DNA of 61,774 nucleotides from positions 1 through 61,774 of the forward strand of contig NZ_JARPUS010000021.1 in the NCBI RefSeq assembly GCF_029537485.1, in the 5' to 3' direction. The DNA comes from Pseudomonas sp. GOM6 (GTDB lineage: Bacteria; Pseudomonadota; Gammaproteobacteria; Pseudomonadales; Pseudomonadaceae). How positions within the stretch are numbered: position 1 is the first letter of the stretch; the number at the start of each line of letters is the position of its first letter. The position numbers and the translations under genes are program-made. Below are positions 15,190 to 23,782 of the stretch, one piece after another. The notes beneath the pieces are model-generated. The model was not told the DNA's origin, did no database searches, and worked only from the letters and a program-made list of their open reading frames with translations.

Positions 15190-16350
15190 CTAGAGGCGGC
15201 CGTGCAAGGCGTCGTCGAACAGCTTGGCGCAGTCGGCTTCGGTCAGTTCGCGCGGGTTGCCGCCGGCCGAGGGGTCGACCACCGCCATCTTGGCCACCAG
15301 CGCGGCGTGCTCGTCGGTCACCTTCATCTCGGCCAGGCTGTGCGGCACGCCGCTGTCGCGGCGCAGCTGCATGACCAGTTCGAGGAAGCTGTCGAAGCCG
15401 GGATTGGCCAGGCCCAGCCAGGCGGCCAGGCGGGTGATGCGCTCCTCGATCACGCTGCGGTTGAACTTGAGGATGTAGGGCATCAGCACGGCGTTGGTCA
15501 TGCCGTGGTGGCTGTCGTACAGCGCGCCGATGGGGTGGGCCAGGGCATGCATGCCGCCCAGGCCCTTCTGAAAGGCAGTGGCGCCCATGGCGGCGGCGGC
15601 CAGCATGTCGGCGCGGGCGTCGAGGTCGTCTGGTGTCTTTACCGCGCGCACCAGCGACTGCTGCACCAGGCGCATGCCTTCCACGGCGATGCCTTCGGCC
15701 ATGGGGTGGAAACCTGGGGCGCAGTAGGCCTCCAGGCAATGGGAAAAGGCGTCCATGCCGGTGCCGGCGGTGATGAAGGCCGGCATGCCGACGGACAGCG
15801 CCGGGTCGCTGATGACGATCTTCGGCATCATCAGCGGGTGGAAGATGATGCGCTTGGTGTGCGTGCGCTCGTCGGTGAGGATGCCGGCGCGGCCAACTTC
15901 CGAGCCGGTGCCGGCGGTGGTCGGCACGGCGATGATCGGCGCGATGCCTTTTGGGTCGGCGCGGGTCCACCAGTCGCCGATGTCCTCGAAGTCCCACACG
16001 GGGCGGCTCTGCCCGCTCATGAAGGCGATCAGCTTGCCCATGTCCAGGCCGCTGCCGCCGCCGAAGGCGACCACGCCGTCGTGCTTGCCGGCATGGTAGG
16101 CGGCCAGGCCGGCCTCCAGGTTGGCGCCGACCGGGTTGGGTTTGAGCTCGCTGAACAGTGCGGCGCCGAGGCCGGCGGCCTTGAGCGAGTCCAGCGCGGC
16201 GGTGGTGATCGGCGAGCTGGCCAGACCGCGGTCGGTGACCAGCAGCGGGCGCTGCATGCCGACGCTCTGACACAGTTCCGGCAGCTCGCGGATGCGGCCG
16301 ACACCGAAGCGTATCGAGGTGGGGTAGTTCCAGTTGGCGGTTTTGCTCAT
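15190..16350 (-). CDS. Iron-containing (group III) alcohol dehydrogenase
   Basis: The 386-residue protein has the NAD-binding GGGSGLDMGK loop, PTTAGTGSEVG, and the metal-ligand segments GTGMDAFSHCLEAY and GGMHALAHPIGALYDSHHG. It is thus a complete Fe-ADH family member. The substrate cannot be read from sequence. It is the last gene of a probable three-gene operon with an aldehyde dehydrogenase and a glutamine-synthetase-like ligase. This suggests oxidation of a gamma-glutamylated amino alcohol to the aldehyde. Confidence 0.88.
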   Translation of the reverse strand: MSKTANWNYPTSIRFGVGRIRELPELCQSVGMQRPLLVTDRGLASSPITTAALDSLKAAGLGAALFSELKPNPVGANLEAGLAAYHAGKHDGVVAFGGGSGLDMGKLIAFMSGQSRPVWDFEDIGDWWTRADPKGIAPIIAVPTTAGTGSEVGRAGILTDERTHTKRIIFHPLMMPKIVISDPALSVGMPAFITAGTGMDAFSHCLEAYCAPGFHPMAEGIAVEGMRLVQQSLVRAVKTPDDLDARADMLAAAAMGATAFQKGLGGMHALAHPIGALYDSHHGMTNAVLMPYILKFNRSVIEERITRLAAWLGLANPGFDSFLELVMQLRRDSGVPHSLAEMKVTDEHAALVAKMAVVDPSAGGNPRELTEADCAKLFDDALHGRL

Positions 16351-16381
16351 GACAGCCCTCTCGAAATTTTGGTTGATACGC

Positions 16382-16405
16382 CCCTCTCCCGTTTACGGGA
16401 GAGGG
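16382..16405. repeat. CCCTCTCCCG inverted repeat between aldh and adh
   Basis: CCCTCTCCCG (16382-16391) pairs perfectly with 16396-16405 around a TTTA loop. A sister hairpin with the same CCCTCTCCC core is at 20760-20780. These are intergenic Pseudomonas hairpin repeats; neither has a T run. Confidence 0.6.
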
Positions 16406-16408
16406 CAG

Positions 16409-17797
16409 TTACAAGGCGTGACGCAGATGGAAGGACTTGGGCCGGGTCAGGTGCTCGTAGCCCAGGCTGGACAGGGTGGCGCCGCGCCCGGTGTGCTTGA
16501 CCCCGGTCCAGGCCAGGGCGGGGTCGAGATAGTCGCAACGGTTCATGAACACGGTGCCGGTTTCCAGCTGCTGGCCGATGCGTTCGGCGGCGTCCAGGTC
16601 GCTTGTCCAGATCGCCGCGCTGAGGCCATAGGGGCTGTCGTTCATCAGGGCGATGGCCTCGGCCTCGCTGGCCACCGGCATGATGCCGACTACCGGGCCG
16701 AAGCTTTCCTCGCGCATCACCGCCATCTCGTGGTTCACCTCGGTCAAAACCTGCGGCGCCATATAGGGGGTACCGGGCGCGTCACCCGCGAAGTGAGTGG
16801 TGTCGATCAGCGCTCTGGCGCCCTTGGCCTGGGCTTCGGCGATCTGCCCGCGGACGAACTCGGCGGCCTGGGCGCGCACCAGCGGGCCGAGGGTGGTGAT
16901 CTCCTTGAGCGGGTTGCCCAGCACGTACTGGCGGGTCAGCTCGACGAAGCCCTCGACGAAGTCTGGATAAATGGCTTTATCCACATAGATGCGCTCGATG
17001 CCGCAGCAGCTCTGCCCGGAGTTGAAGAAGGCGCCGTCGACCAGGTTTTCCACGGCGTGGGCCAGGTTGGCGTCGGCGCGTACGTAGGCCGGGTCCTTGC
17101 CGCCCAGCTCCAGGCCGACGCCGATGAAATGGCCGGCGGCGGCGCTTTCCATCAGCTTGCCGCCGTTCACCGAGCCGGTGAAGTTGACCTGCTGCACCTG
17201 GCCAGAGGCGATCAGGGTGGCGGTCTGCCCGTGATCCAGCACCAGGTTGCGGAACAGGCCGTGGGGCAGGCCGGCGCGCTCGAAGGCCAGGGCGAAGCGC
17301 TCGCCGACCAGCAGGGTCTGGCTGGCATGCTTGAGCAGCACGGCGTTGCCCGCCATCAGCGCGGGAATGATGGCATTCACCGCCGTCAGGTAGGGGTAGT
17401 TCCATGGCGCGATCACCAGCACGGTGCCCAGCGGCTCGCGGCGGATATAGCGGCGGAACCCGTCTTTCGGCGGGGGTACCACGTCGGCCAGAGCACGGGC
17501 AGCGATGCCGATCATGTAGCGCGCGCGCTCCTCGAAACCACGCAGCTCGCCGGCGCCGTAACGCACCGGGCGGCCCATTTGCCAGGCCAGCTCGGGGACG
17601 ATCTCGTCCTGCATGGCCAGCATGGCGTCAACCGCCTTCAGGCAGTAGCTGGCGCGTTGCTCGATGGTTAGCTCGCGCCAGGCGCGCTGGGCTTGGTTGG
17701 CGTCGTGCAGGGCCTGTTCCAGTGCGGCGCTGCCGATCAGTGGGCGTTCGGCGTAGACGCTGCCATCGACCGGTGAGATCAGGCGGATATGGTTCAT
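16409..17797 (-). CDS. NAD(P)-dependent aldehyde dehydrogenase
   Basis: The 462-residue enzyme has the ALDH Rossmann segment (APWNYPYLTAVNAIIPALMAGN), NFTGSVNGG, the catalytic Glu in LELGGKDP and the catalytic Cys in NSGQSCCGIERIYV. The C-terminus is intact. It begins 13 bp after the stop of the glutamine-synthetase-like gene, so the two are co-transcribed. In a gamma-glutamylation pathway it would oxidise the gamma-glutamyl-aminoaldehyde to the acid. Confidence 0.9.
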   Translation of the reverse strand: MNHIRLISPVDGSVYAERPLIGSAALEQALHDANQAQRAWRELTIEQRASYCLKAVDAMLAMQDEIVPELAWQMGRPVRYGAGELRGFEERARYMIGIAARALADVVPPPKDGFRRYIRREPLGTVLVIAPWNYPYLTAVNAIIPALMAGNAVLLKHASQTLLVGERFALAFERAGLPHGLFRNLVLDHGQTATLIASGQVQQVNFTGSVNGGKLMESAAAGHFIGVGLELGGKDPAYVRADANLAHAVENLVDGAFFNSGQSCCGIERIYVDKAIYPDFVEGFVELTRQYVLGNPLKEITTLGPLVRAQAAEFVRGQIAEAQAKGARALIDTTHFAGDAPGTPYMAPQVLTEVNHEMAVMREESFGPVVGIMPVASEAEAIALMNDSPYGLSAAIWTSDLDAAERIGQQLETGTVFMNRCDYLDPALAWTGVKHTGRGATLSSLGYEHLTRPKSFHLRHAL

Positions 17798-17810
17798 CGT
17801 CAGTCCTCCG

Positions 17811-19178
17811 CTAGTAGCGTTCGAAGCCGCGGCGCAGTTCCCAGTCGGTCACGCGGCGGTCGTACTCGAACTGTTCCCAACGCGCGGTGTGCAGGTAGTG
17901 CTCGACCACCTCGTCGCCGAACGCCTTGCGCAGCAGTTCCGAGCGATCCAAGGCCTCGCTGGCGCCGCGCAGGGTCTTGGCCACTTCCGGCAGCTCGTCG
18001 TGCTCGTAGGCATCGCCTGAGAAGGGCGCGGGTAGCTCCAGCTGCTCGTCGATGCCGGCCAGGCCGGCGGCGATCAGTGCGGCGAAGGCCAGGTAGGGGT
18101 TGAGGTCGGCGCCACCGATGCGGCATTCGATGCGGATGCCCTTGCTGTCGGCACCGCACAGGCGGAACCCGGCGGTGCGGTTGTCGCAGCTCCACACTGC
18201 GCGGGTGGGGGCGAAGGTGCCGGCCTGGAAGCGCTTGTAGGAGTTGATGTAGGGGGCGAGGAAGTAGGTGATGTCGTTGGCGTACTTGAGCTGGCCGGCG
18301 ACCCAGTGGCGCATCAGCTTGGACATGCCGAACTCGGCATCGGGGTCGAAGAACAGCGGCTGCTTGCCATCGAGGCTGAACAACGAGTTGTGGATATGGC
18401 TGCTGCTGCCGGCCAGGTTGTAGTTCCACTTGGCCATGAAGGTCACGGCCTTGCCTTGCAGCAGGGCGATCTCCTTGCAGGCGTGCTTGATGATGCTGTG
18501 CCGGTCGGCCATCACCAGTGCCTCTGCATAGCGCACGTTGATCTCTTCCTGCCCCGGCCCCCATTCGCCCTTGGAGTTCTCCACCGGGATGCCGGCGGCC
18601 TGCAGGTGCTTGCGGATGGCGCGCATGACCGGCTCCTCGCGGATGGTCTGCAGGATGCTGTAGTCCTCGATGTAGTAGCCGGCGGTCTTGGGGTTCTGGT
18701 AGTGCTGGTTGTGGATGCCTTCGTAGCTCTGGTCGAACAGGTAGAACTCCAGCTCCGAGGCGAACATGCCCTGGTAGCCGCGCTCGGTGAGGCGGGCGAT
18801 CTGCCGCTTGAGAATGCCGCGCGGGCTGTGCGGCAGGTCCTGGTGGCGATGGTCCTGTACGTCGCACAGCACCAGGGCGGTGCCTTCCAGCCAGGGCACC
18901 ACGCGCATCGTCGACAGGTCGGGCTTGAACACGAAGTCGCCGTAGCCCTGCTTCCAGCTGGCGGCGGCGTAGCCGGGTACCGGTTCCATGTCTATATCGT
19001 CGGCCAGCAGATAGTCGCAGCCGTGGGTTTCTTCATGGGCGCTGTCGAGGAAGAACTCGACCTGGAAGCGCTTGCCGATCAGGCGGCCCTGCATGTCGAC
19101 CATGCAGGCCAGGACGGTGTCGATCTTGCCGGCCAGGGCCAGCTCGCGCAGGCCGGCCAGGGTCAGGTGGGCAGTCAT
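17811..19178 (-). CDS. Glutamine-synthetase-like gamma-glutamyl amine/alcohol-amine ligase
   Basis: The 455-residue protein has GS catalytic landmarks: SELEFYLFD, GPGQEEINVRYAEAL, KWNYNLAGSSSHIHNSLF, and the C-terminal NRTAGFRLCG / IECRIGGADLNPYLAFAA. The short N-terminal domain is characteristic of GlnA-like ligases (PuuA, IpuC, Streptomyces GlnA3/GlnA4) rather than true GlnA. Such enzymes join glutamate to an amine using ATP. The adjoining alcohol and aldehyde dehydrogenases, and eutBC beyond, favour an amino-alcohol substrate. A polyamine substrate is the alternative. Confidence 0.85.
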   Translation of the reverse strand: MTAHLTLAGLRELALAGKIDTVLACMVDMQGRLIGKRFQVEFFLDSAHEETHGCDYLLADDIDMEPVPGYAAASWKQGYGDFVFKPDLSTMRVVPWLEGTALVLCDVQDHRHQDLPHSPRGILKRQIARLTERGYQGMFASELEFYLFDQSYEGIHNQHYQNPKTAGYYIEDYSILQTIREEPVMRAIRKHLQAAGIPVENSKGEWGPGQEEINVRYAEALVMADRHSIIKHACKEIALLQGKAVTFMAKWNYNLAGSSSHIHNSLFSLDGKQPLFFDPDAEFGMSKLMRHWVAGQLKYANDITYFLAPYINSYKRFQAGTFAPTRAVWSCDNRTAGFRLCGADSKGIRIECRIGGADLNPYLAFAALIAAGLAGIDEQLELPAPFSGDAYEHDELPEVAKTLRGASEALDRSELLRKAFGDEVVEHYLHTARWEQFEYDRRVTDWELRRGFERY

Positions 19179-19397
19179 CCGTAGTACTCCCTGCGGGTCT
19201 TCTGGACCCTGATTCTTGTTGTCGGGATTCTGGTTGTGGAGACAGGGCCGGGCGAGCCGGCTGCCTTTGACTCTAGACGAAAATCTGCCGGCGTCCGGAA
19301 CCTCCCGTGAGGCGCGTCAGTCCGATCCGCTCGGCGGCTGTGCTAACCTGCGGCCAATTCCGTCCGGGCCCCGTGGGCCGGTATTCAGAGGTCATTC

Positions 19398-20750
19398 ATG
19401 CACATCCATATCCTCGGCATCTGCGGCACCTTCATGGGGTCGCTGGCCGTGCTGGCCAAGGAGCTTGGCCACCGCGTCACCGGCTCCGACGCCAACGTCT
19501 ACCCGCCCATGAGTACCCAGCTCGAAGCCCAGGGCATCGAGCTGATGCAGGGTTACGAGCCGGCCCATCTCGAGCCGGCGCCGGACCTGGTGGTGGTCGG
19601 CAATGCCCTGAGCCGCGGCAACCCGGCGGTGGAACATGTGCTGAATAAAGGTCTGCCCTATGTCTCCGGCCCGCAGTGGCTGGCCGACCATGTGCTGCAG
19701 GGCCGTTGGGTGTTGGCCGCGGCCGGCACCCACGGCAAGACCACCACCAGCAGCATGCTGGCCTGGGTGCTGGAGCATGCCGGCATGAGCCCGGGTTTTT
19801 TGATCGGCGGGGTGCCGCAGAACTTCGGCGTGTCGGCGCGCCTGGGCGGCACGCCGTTCTTCGTGGTCGAGGCCGACGAGTACGACAGCGCCTTCTTCGA
19901 CAAGCGCAGCAAGTTCGTTCACTACCGTCCGCGCACCGCGATCCTTAATAACCTGGAATTCGACCACGCGGACATCTTCCCGGACCTGGCGGCCATCGAG
20001 CGGCAGTTCCACCACCTGGTGCGCACCGTGCCGGGCGAGGGGCTGATCATCCATCCCGAGAGTGAAGACGCGCTCAAACGAGTGATCGGCATGGGCTGCT
20101 GGACCCCGGTGCAGACCACCGGTGACGGCGGCCAGTGGCAGGCGCGCCTGCTCAGCGCCGACGGCTCGCGCTTCGAGGTGCTGTTCGACGGCAAGGTCGA
20201 AGGCGTGGTGGACTGGGAACTCACCGGCCAGCACAACGTGGCCAACGCCCTCGCTACCCTGGCTGCGGCGCGGCATGTCGGTGTGGTGCCGGCGCTGGGC
20301 GTGGCCGGTCTGTCGACCTTCAAGAGCGTCAAACGGCGCATGGAGAAGGTTGCCGAAGTGCGCGGCGTGACTATCTATGACGACTTCGCCCATCACCCCA
20401 CAGCCATCGCCACCACGCTCGACGGCCTGCGCAAGCGCGTTGGTGACGCGCCGGTGATCGCGGTGATCGAGCCGCGCTCCAATTCGATGAAGCTCGGTGC
20501 CCACCGCGATGGTCTGCCGGACTCGGTGGTGCAGGCCGACCAGGTGTTCTGGTACGCCCCGGCCAATCTCGGTTGGGATCTGGCGGCTACCGTGGCCGGC
20601 TCCAGCGTGCCCACCGTCGTGTGCGACTCGCTGGAAGGCATCATCGCCGGGGTCAAGGCCATGGCGCTGCCCGGCACCCAGGTGGTGGTCATGAGCAATG
20701 GCGGCTTCGGCGGCCTGCATGGCAAGCTGGCCAAGGCGCTGGCGAAGTAG
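19398..20750 (+). CDS. mpl: Murein tripeptide ligase Mpl
   Basis: The 450-residue cytoplasmic ligase attaches recycled L-Ala-gamma-D-Glu-meso-DAP to UDP-MurNAc. It has the Mur-ligase N-terminal Rossmann domain (MHIHILGICGTFMGSLAVLA), the ATP loop GTHGKTTTSSML (about residue 112), EADEYDSAFFDKRSKF, and YDDFAHHPTAI in the C-terminal domain. The start follows a weak GAGGTCATTC. It diverges from the ligase operon across 219 bp (19179-19397) that must hold both promoters; I see no clear boxes there. Confidence 0.95.
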   Translation: MHIHILGICGTFMGSLAVLAKELGHRVTGSDANVYPPMSTQLEAQGIELMQGYEPAHLEPAPDLVVVGNALSRGNPAVEHVLNKGLPYVSGPQWLADHVLQGRWVLAAAGTHGKTTTSSMLAWVLEHAGMSPGFLIGGVPQNFGVSARLGGTPFFVVEADEYDSAFFDKRSKFVHYRPRTAILNNLEFDHADIFPDLAAIERQFHHLVRTVPGEGLIIHPESEDALKRVIGMGCWTPVQTTGDGGQWQARLLSADGSRFEVLFDGKVEGVVDWELTGQHNVANALATLAAARHVGVVPALGVAGLSTFKSVKRRMEKVAEVRGVTIYDDFAHHPTAIATTLDGLRKRVGDAPVIAVIEPRSNSMKLGAHRDGLPDSVVQADQVFWYAPANLGWDLAATVAGSSVPTVVCDSLEGIIAGVKAMALPGTQVVVMSNGGFGGLHGKLAKALAK

Positions 20751-20759
20751 ACAGCAACT

Positions 20760-20780
20760 CCCTCTCCCAGAGGGAGAGGG
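20760..20780. repeat. CCCTCTCCC inverted repeat between mpl and ubiX
   Basis: CCCTCTCCC (20760-20768) pairs with GGGAGAGGG (20772-20780) across an AGA loop, 10 bp past the mpl stop. It shares its core with the repeat at 16382-16405. No T run follows, so read-through into ubiX is likely. Confidence 0.6.
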
Positions 20781-20803
20781 GAAATAGAAATCGAGGAGTA
20801 CCC

Positions 20804-21433
20804 ATGAGCGGCCCCGAACGCATCACCCTGGCCATGACCGGTGCCTCCGGCGCCCAGTACGGCCTGCGCCTGCTCGACTGCCTGGTGCAGGAGGACCGCG
20901 AGGTGCACTTCCTGATCTCCAAGGCCGCGCAGCTGGTGATGGCCACCGAGACCGACGTGACCCTGCCGGCCAAGCCGCAGGCCATGCAGCAGTTCCTCAG
21001 TGAGTACACCGGTGCTGCGGCCGGACAGATCCGTGTGTATGGCAAGGAAGACTGGATGGCGCCGCCGGCCTCCGGCTCCGGCGCGCCGAGCGCCATGGTG
21101 GTGGTGCCGTGCAGCACCGGCACCCTGTCGGCGATTGCCACCGGTGCCTGCAACAACCTGATCGAGCGGGCGGCCGACGTGGTGCTCAAGGAGCGTCGCC
21201 AGCTGATCCTGGTGCCGCGCGAGGCGCCGTACTCCAGTATCCACCTGGAGAACATGCTCAAGCTGTCCAACCTCGGCGTGACCATACTGCCGGCCTCGCC
21301 GGGCTTCTATCACCAGCCGCAGACCCTGGATGACCTGGTCGATTTCGTCGTCGCGCGCATCCTCAACTGCCTGGGTATTCCCCAGGACATGCTGCCGCGC
21401 TGGGGCGAGCATCATCTGAGCAGCGATGACTAA
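20804..21433 (+). CDS. ubiX: Flavin prenyltransferase UbiX
   Basis: The 209-residue enzyme makes the prenylated FMN cofactor for UbiD-type decarboxylases in ubiquinone synthesis. The flavoprotein signature TGASGAQYGLRLLD is at the N-terminus. VVVPCSTGTLSAIATGACNN and LVPREAPYSSIHLENML follow, all conserved for FMN and DMAP binding. The ATG at 20804 follows CGAGGAG at good spacing. It overlaps the next gene by eight bases. Confidence 0.95.
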   Translation: MSGPERITLAMTGASGAQYGLRLLDCLVQEDREVHFLISKAAQLVMATETDVTLPAKPQAMQQFLSEYTGAAAGQIRVYGKEDWMAPPASGSGAPSAMVVVPCSTGTLSAIATGACNNLIERAADVVLKERRQLILVPREAPYSSIHLENMLKLSNLGVTILPASPGFYHQPQTLDDLVDFVVARILNCLGIPQDMLPRWGEHHLSSDD

Positions 21434-21710
21434 GGCGCTGTGCCTGCTGCTGGTGCTCGGTCTGCCGGGCTGCGCCAGCATCCGTACCCTGGATGCGGCC
21501 AAGCCCGGTGCACCGATCATCTATTCCGGCACGCGTCTGGACTGGTACAGCCTGAACGGTGGTTGCTGTCCGAAAGACCGTTTTGGTGCACTGGCGCCGC
21601 GCTATGCGGCTCTCGATCTGCCGGCCAGTGCCCTGCTCGACACCCTGCTGCTGCCCTTCGCCGTGGCCGCCGAACTGGGCGTAGGCCTTGGGGTGACCGG
21701 CGGTAATTAA
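21426..21710 (+). CDS. YceK/YidQ-family (DUF1375) lipoprotein
   Basis: The 94-residue protein begins with a lipoprotein signal ending in LPGC (Cys16). It then shows ASIRTLDA, YSGTRLDWYSL and LDLPASALLDTLLLPFAV, which fit the DUF1375 YceK family. The function is unknown; the location is probably the outer or inner membrane by lipid anchor. Its start lies inside the ubiX 3' end, implying coupling. A hairpin TCTGGCG-CCA-CGCCAGA follows at 21714-21730 without a T run. Confidence 0.8.
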   Translation: MTKALCLLLVLGLPGCASIRTLDAAKPGAPIIYSGTRLDWYSLNGGCCPKDRFGALAPRYAALDLPASALLDTLLLPFAVAAELGVGLGVTGGN

Positions 21711-21778
21711 GTTTCTGGCGCCACGCCAGAGGCTAGAGCGGTTGCCGCGTAAAACTAGGCCCCCTTCTTGCAAGCGCG

Positions 21779-21808
21779 GATTGGCATCGGCCAATCATCG
21801 ACTAGGCT
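21779..21808 (+). promoter_or_regulatory. Candidate promoter/operator of the TRAP transporter genes
   Basis: A perfect 7-bp dyad, GATTGGC-ATCG-GCCAATC (21779-21796), overlaps a TTGGCA -35-like box. With a 16-bp spacer this is followed by TAGGCT. Its place 46-63 bp before the dctQ start fits an operator for a local regulator, which is not encoded nearby. Confidence 0.35.
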
Positions 21809-21841
21809 GACGAAAAAAATAGCGGCTTAGCAGGCAGGGAT

Positions 21842-22351
21842 ATGCACAAAGCAATCCGGGCGTATGTGCGAGCGGTAGACCGCATGAATCGGGTCATCGG
21901 GCGCTGCGCGATGTACCTGATCTTCGTCATGCTGGGAGTATTGCTCTACTCCTCGTTGAGCAAGGCTGCCTCGGCGCCCGCGCTGTGGACCCTGGAAACG
22001 GCCCAGTTCCTCATGGTCGCCTACTTCCTGCTGGGCGGTGCCTATTCGATGCAGCTCGACGCCCACGTGCGCATGGACCTGCTCTACAGCCACTGGCAGC
22101 CGCGCACCCGCGCCATCGTCGATGTGCTCACCGCCGGCTTCCTGCTGTTCTACCTGGGCCTGCTGCTGTTCGGCGGCCTTTCCTCCACCCAGTACGCCTT
22201 CGAGTACGACGAAACCAGCTATTCGGCGTGGTCGCCGCCCATGGCGCCGATCAAGGTGGTGATGTGTGTCGGCATCTTGCTGATGCTGCTGCAGTCCATC
22301 GCCATCCTCTTCAAGGATATTGCCGCCGTGCGTGGGGAGACGCTGGAATGA
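21842..22351 (+). CDS. TRAP transporter small permease (DctQ)
   Basis: This 169-residue inner-membrane subunit has four hydrophobic segments and the DctQ signature region (ALWTLETAQFLMVAYFLLGGAYSMQLDAHVRMD). It associates with the large permease to import a carboxylate-type substrate using the Na+ or H+ gradient. Its stop overlaps the dctM start by four bases. Confidence 0.92.
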   Translation: MHKAIRAYVRAVDRMNRVIGRCAMYLIFVMLGVLLYSSLSKAASAPALWTLETAQFLMVAYFLLGGAYSMQLDAHVRMDLLYSHWQPRTRAIVDVLTAGFLLFYLGLLLFGGLSSTQYAFEYDETSYSAWSPPMAPIKVVMCVGILLMLLQSIAILFKDIAAVRGETLE

Positions 22352-23673
22352 GCTATGAGCTGATCGCTCTGCTGATGTTTTCCTCGATGATGTTGCTGCT
22401 GCTCACCGGCAAGCGGGTGTTCGGCGCCATCGGTTTTGTCGCCGCCGCGGCGGCCCTGCTGATGTGGGGCGATGGCGGTGCCGAACTGCCGTTCAGCGCG
22501 GCGATGAAGCTGATGAAGTGGTACCCGCTGCTGACCCTGCCGATGTTCGTGTACATGGGCTACATGCTCTCCGAGTCGGGCATCGCCGAAGACCTGTACA
22601 AGATGTTCCACGTCTGGATGGGGCCGCTGCACGGCGGCCTGGCCATCGGCACCATCGGCCTGATGGTGGTGATCTCGGCGATGAACGGGTTGAGCGTCGC
22701 CGGCATGGCAATTGGCGCCTCCATCGCTCTGCCCGAACTGCTGCGCCGGGGCTACGACAAGATCATGGTCACCGGGGTGATTCAGGCCGGCAGCTCGCTG
22801 GGCATTCTGATCCCGCCCAGCGTGGTGCTGGTGCTGTACGGCATGATCGCCCGCCAGCCGGTAGGCCAGTTATGGCTGGCCGGCGCCATTCCGGGGCTGT
22901 TGATGGCCGCGCTGTTCGTGCTCTACATCGCCATTCGCTGCCGCCTGCAGCCTTCACTGGGGCCGACGCTCTCCGCCGAGGAGCGCGCGCAGATCAGTTG
23001 GGGCGAGAAGCTGCGCCTGCTCAGCGCCGGCATCGTGCCGCTGTTCATCTTCGTCTCCATGACCGGGCTGTTCCTGATGGGCTACACCAGCCTGGTGGAA
23101 AGCTCGGCGGTCGGCGCCGCTGCGGCTACCCTGGCGGCCCTGGTCAAGGGCCGGCTGACCCGTACGGTGATGGAAGCAACCCTGCGCAAGACCCTGGCCA
23201 TCAGCTGCATGTTCATGTGGATCATCCTCGCTGCGCTGTGCTTCGGCGCGGTATTCGACGGCCTGGGTGCGGTCAAGGCCATCGAGGGCTTCTTCGTCGG
23301 CGAACTGGGGCTGGGGCCCTGGGAGATCCTGATCCTGATGCAGCTGTCGTTCATCATCATGGGCATGTTCCTCGACGACACCGCCATGCTGGTGATCGTC
23401 GCGCCGCTCTACGTGCCGCTGGTGGGTAGCCTGGGCTTCGACCTGGTGTGGTACGGCGTGCTCTACACCATCACCTGCCAGATGGCCTACATGACTCCGC
23501 CGTTCGGCTACAACCTGTTCCTGATGCGGGCCATGGCACCACCCGAGGTGAGCCTGCGCGACATCTATGTGTCGGTGACGCCTTTCGTGGTGATCATGGG
23601 CCTGACCCTGGCCCTGGTCATGATTTATCCGCAGATCGCCCTGTGGCTGCCGAACTGGCACTACGGTGGCTGA
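22348..23673 (+). CDS. TRAP transporter large permease (DctM)
   Basis: The 441-residue protein has about a dozen membrane segments and DctM hallmarks: LPMFVYMGYMLSESG, GLSVAGMAIGASIALPELLRRGYD, QAGSSLGILIPPSVVLVLYG and MTPPFGYNLF. It is the ion-coupled translocation subunit. Translation is coupled to dctQ. Confidence 0.95.
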   Translation: MSYELIALLMFSSMMLLLLTGKRVFGAIGFVAAAAALLMWGDGGAELPFSAAMKLMKWYPLLTLPMFVYMGYMLSESGIAEDLYKMFHVWMGPLHGGLAIGTIGLMVVISAMNGLSVAGMAIGASIALPELLRRGYDKIMVTGVIQAGSSLGILIPPSVVLVLYGMIARQPVGQLWLAGAIPGLLMAALFVLYIAIRCRLQPSLGPTLSAEERAQISWGEKLRLLSAGIVPLFIFVSMTGLFLMGYTSLVESSAVGAAAATLAALVKGRLTRTVMEATLRKTLAISCMFMWIILAALCFGAVFDGLGAVKAIEGFFVGELGLGPWEILILMQLSFIIMGMFLDDTAMLVIVAPLYVPLVGSLGFDLVWYGVLYTITCQMAYMTPPFGYNLFLMRAMAPPEVSLRDIYVSVTPFVVIMGLTLALVMIYPQIALWLPNWHYGG

Positions 23674-23782
23674 GTGGCGCTGAGCTTTCGAACCGTCGCC
23701 CGGGCATGGGCAGTACACGCGGCGGTGCGGGAAAGAGGGGGCCGTAATGGTGCGGCGCCCAGTACAGCTTGGAGAGGACAGC

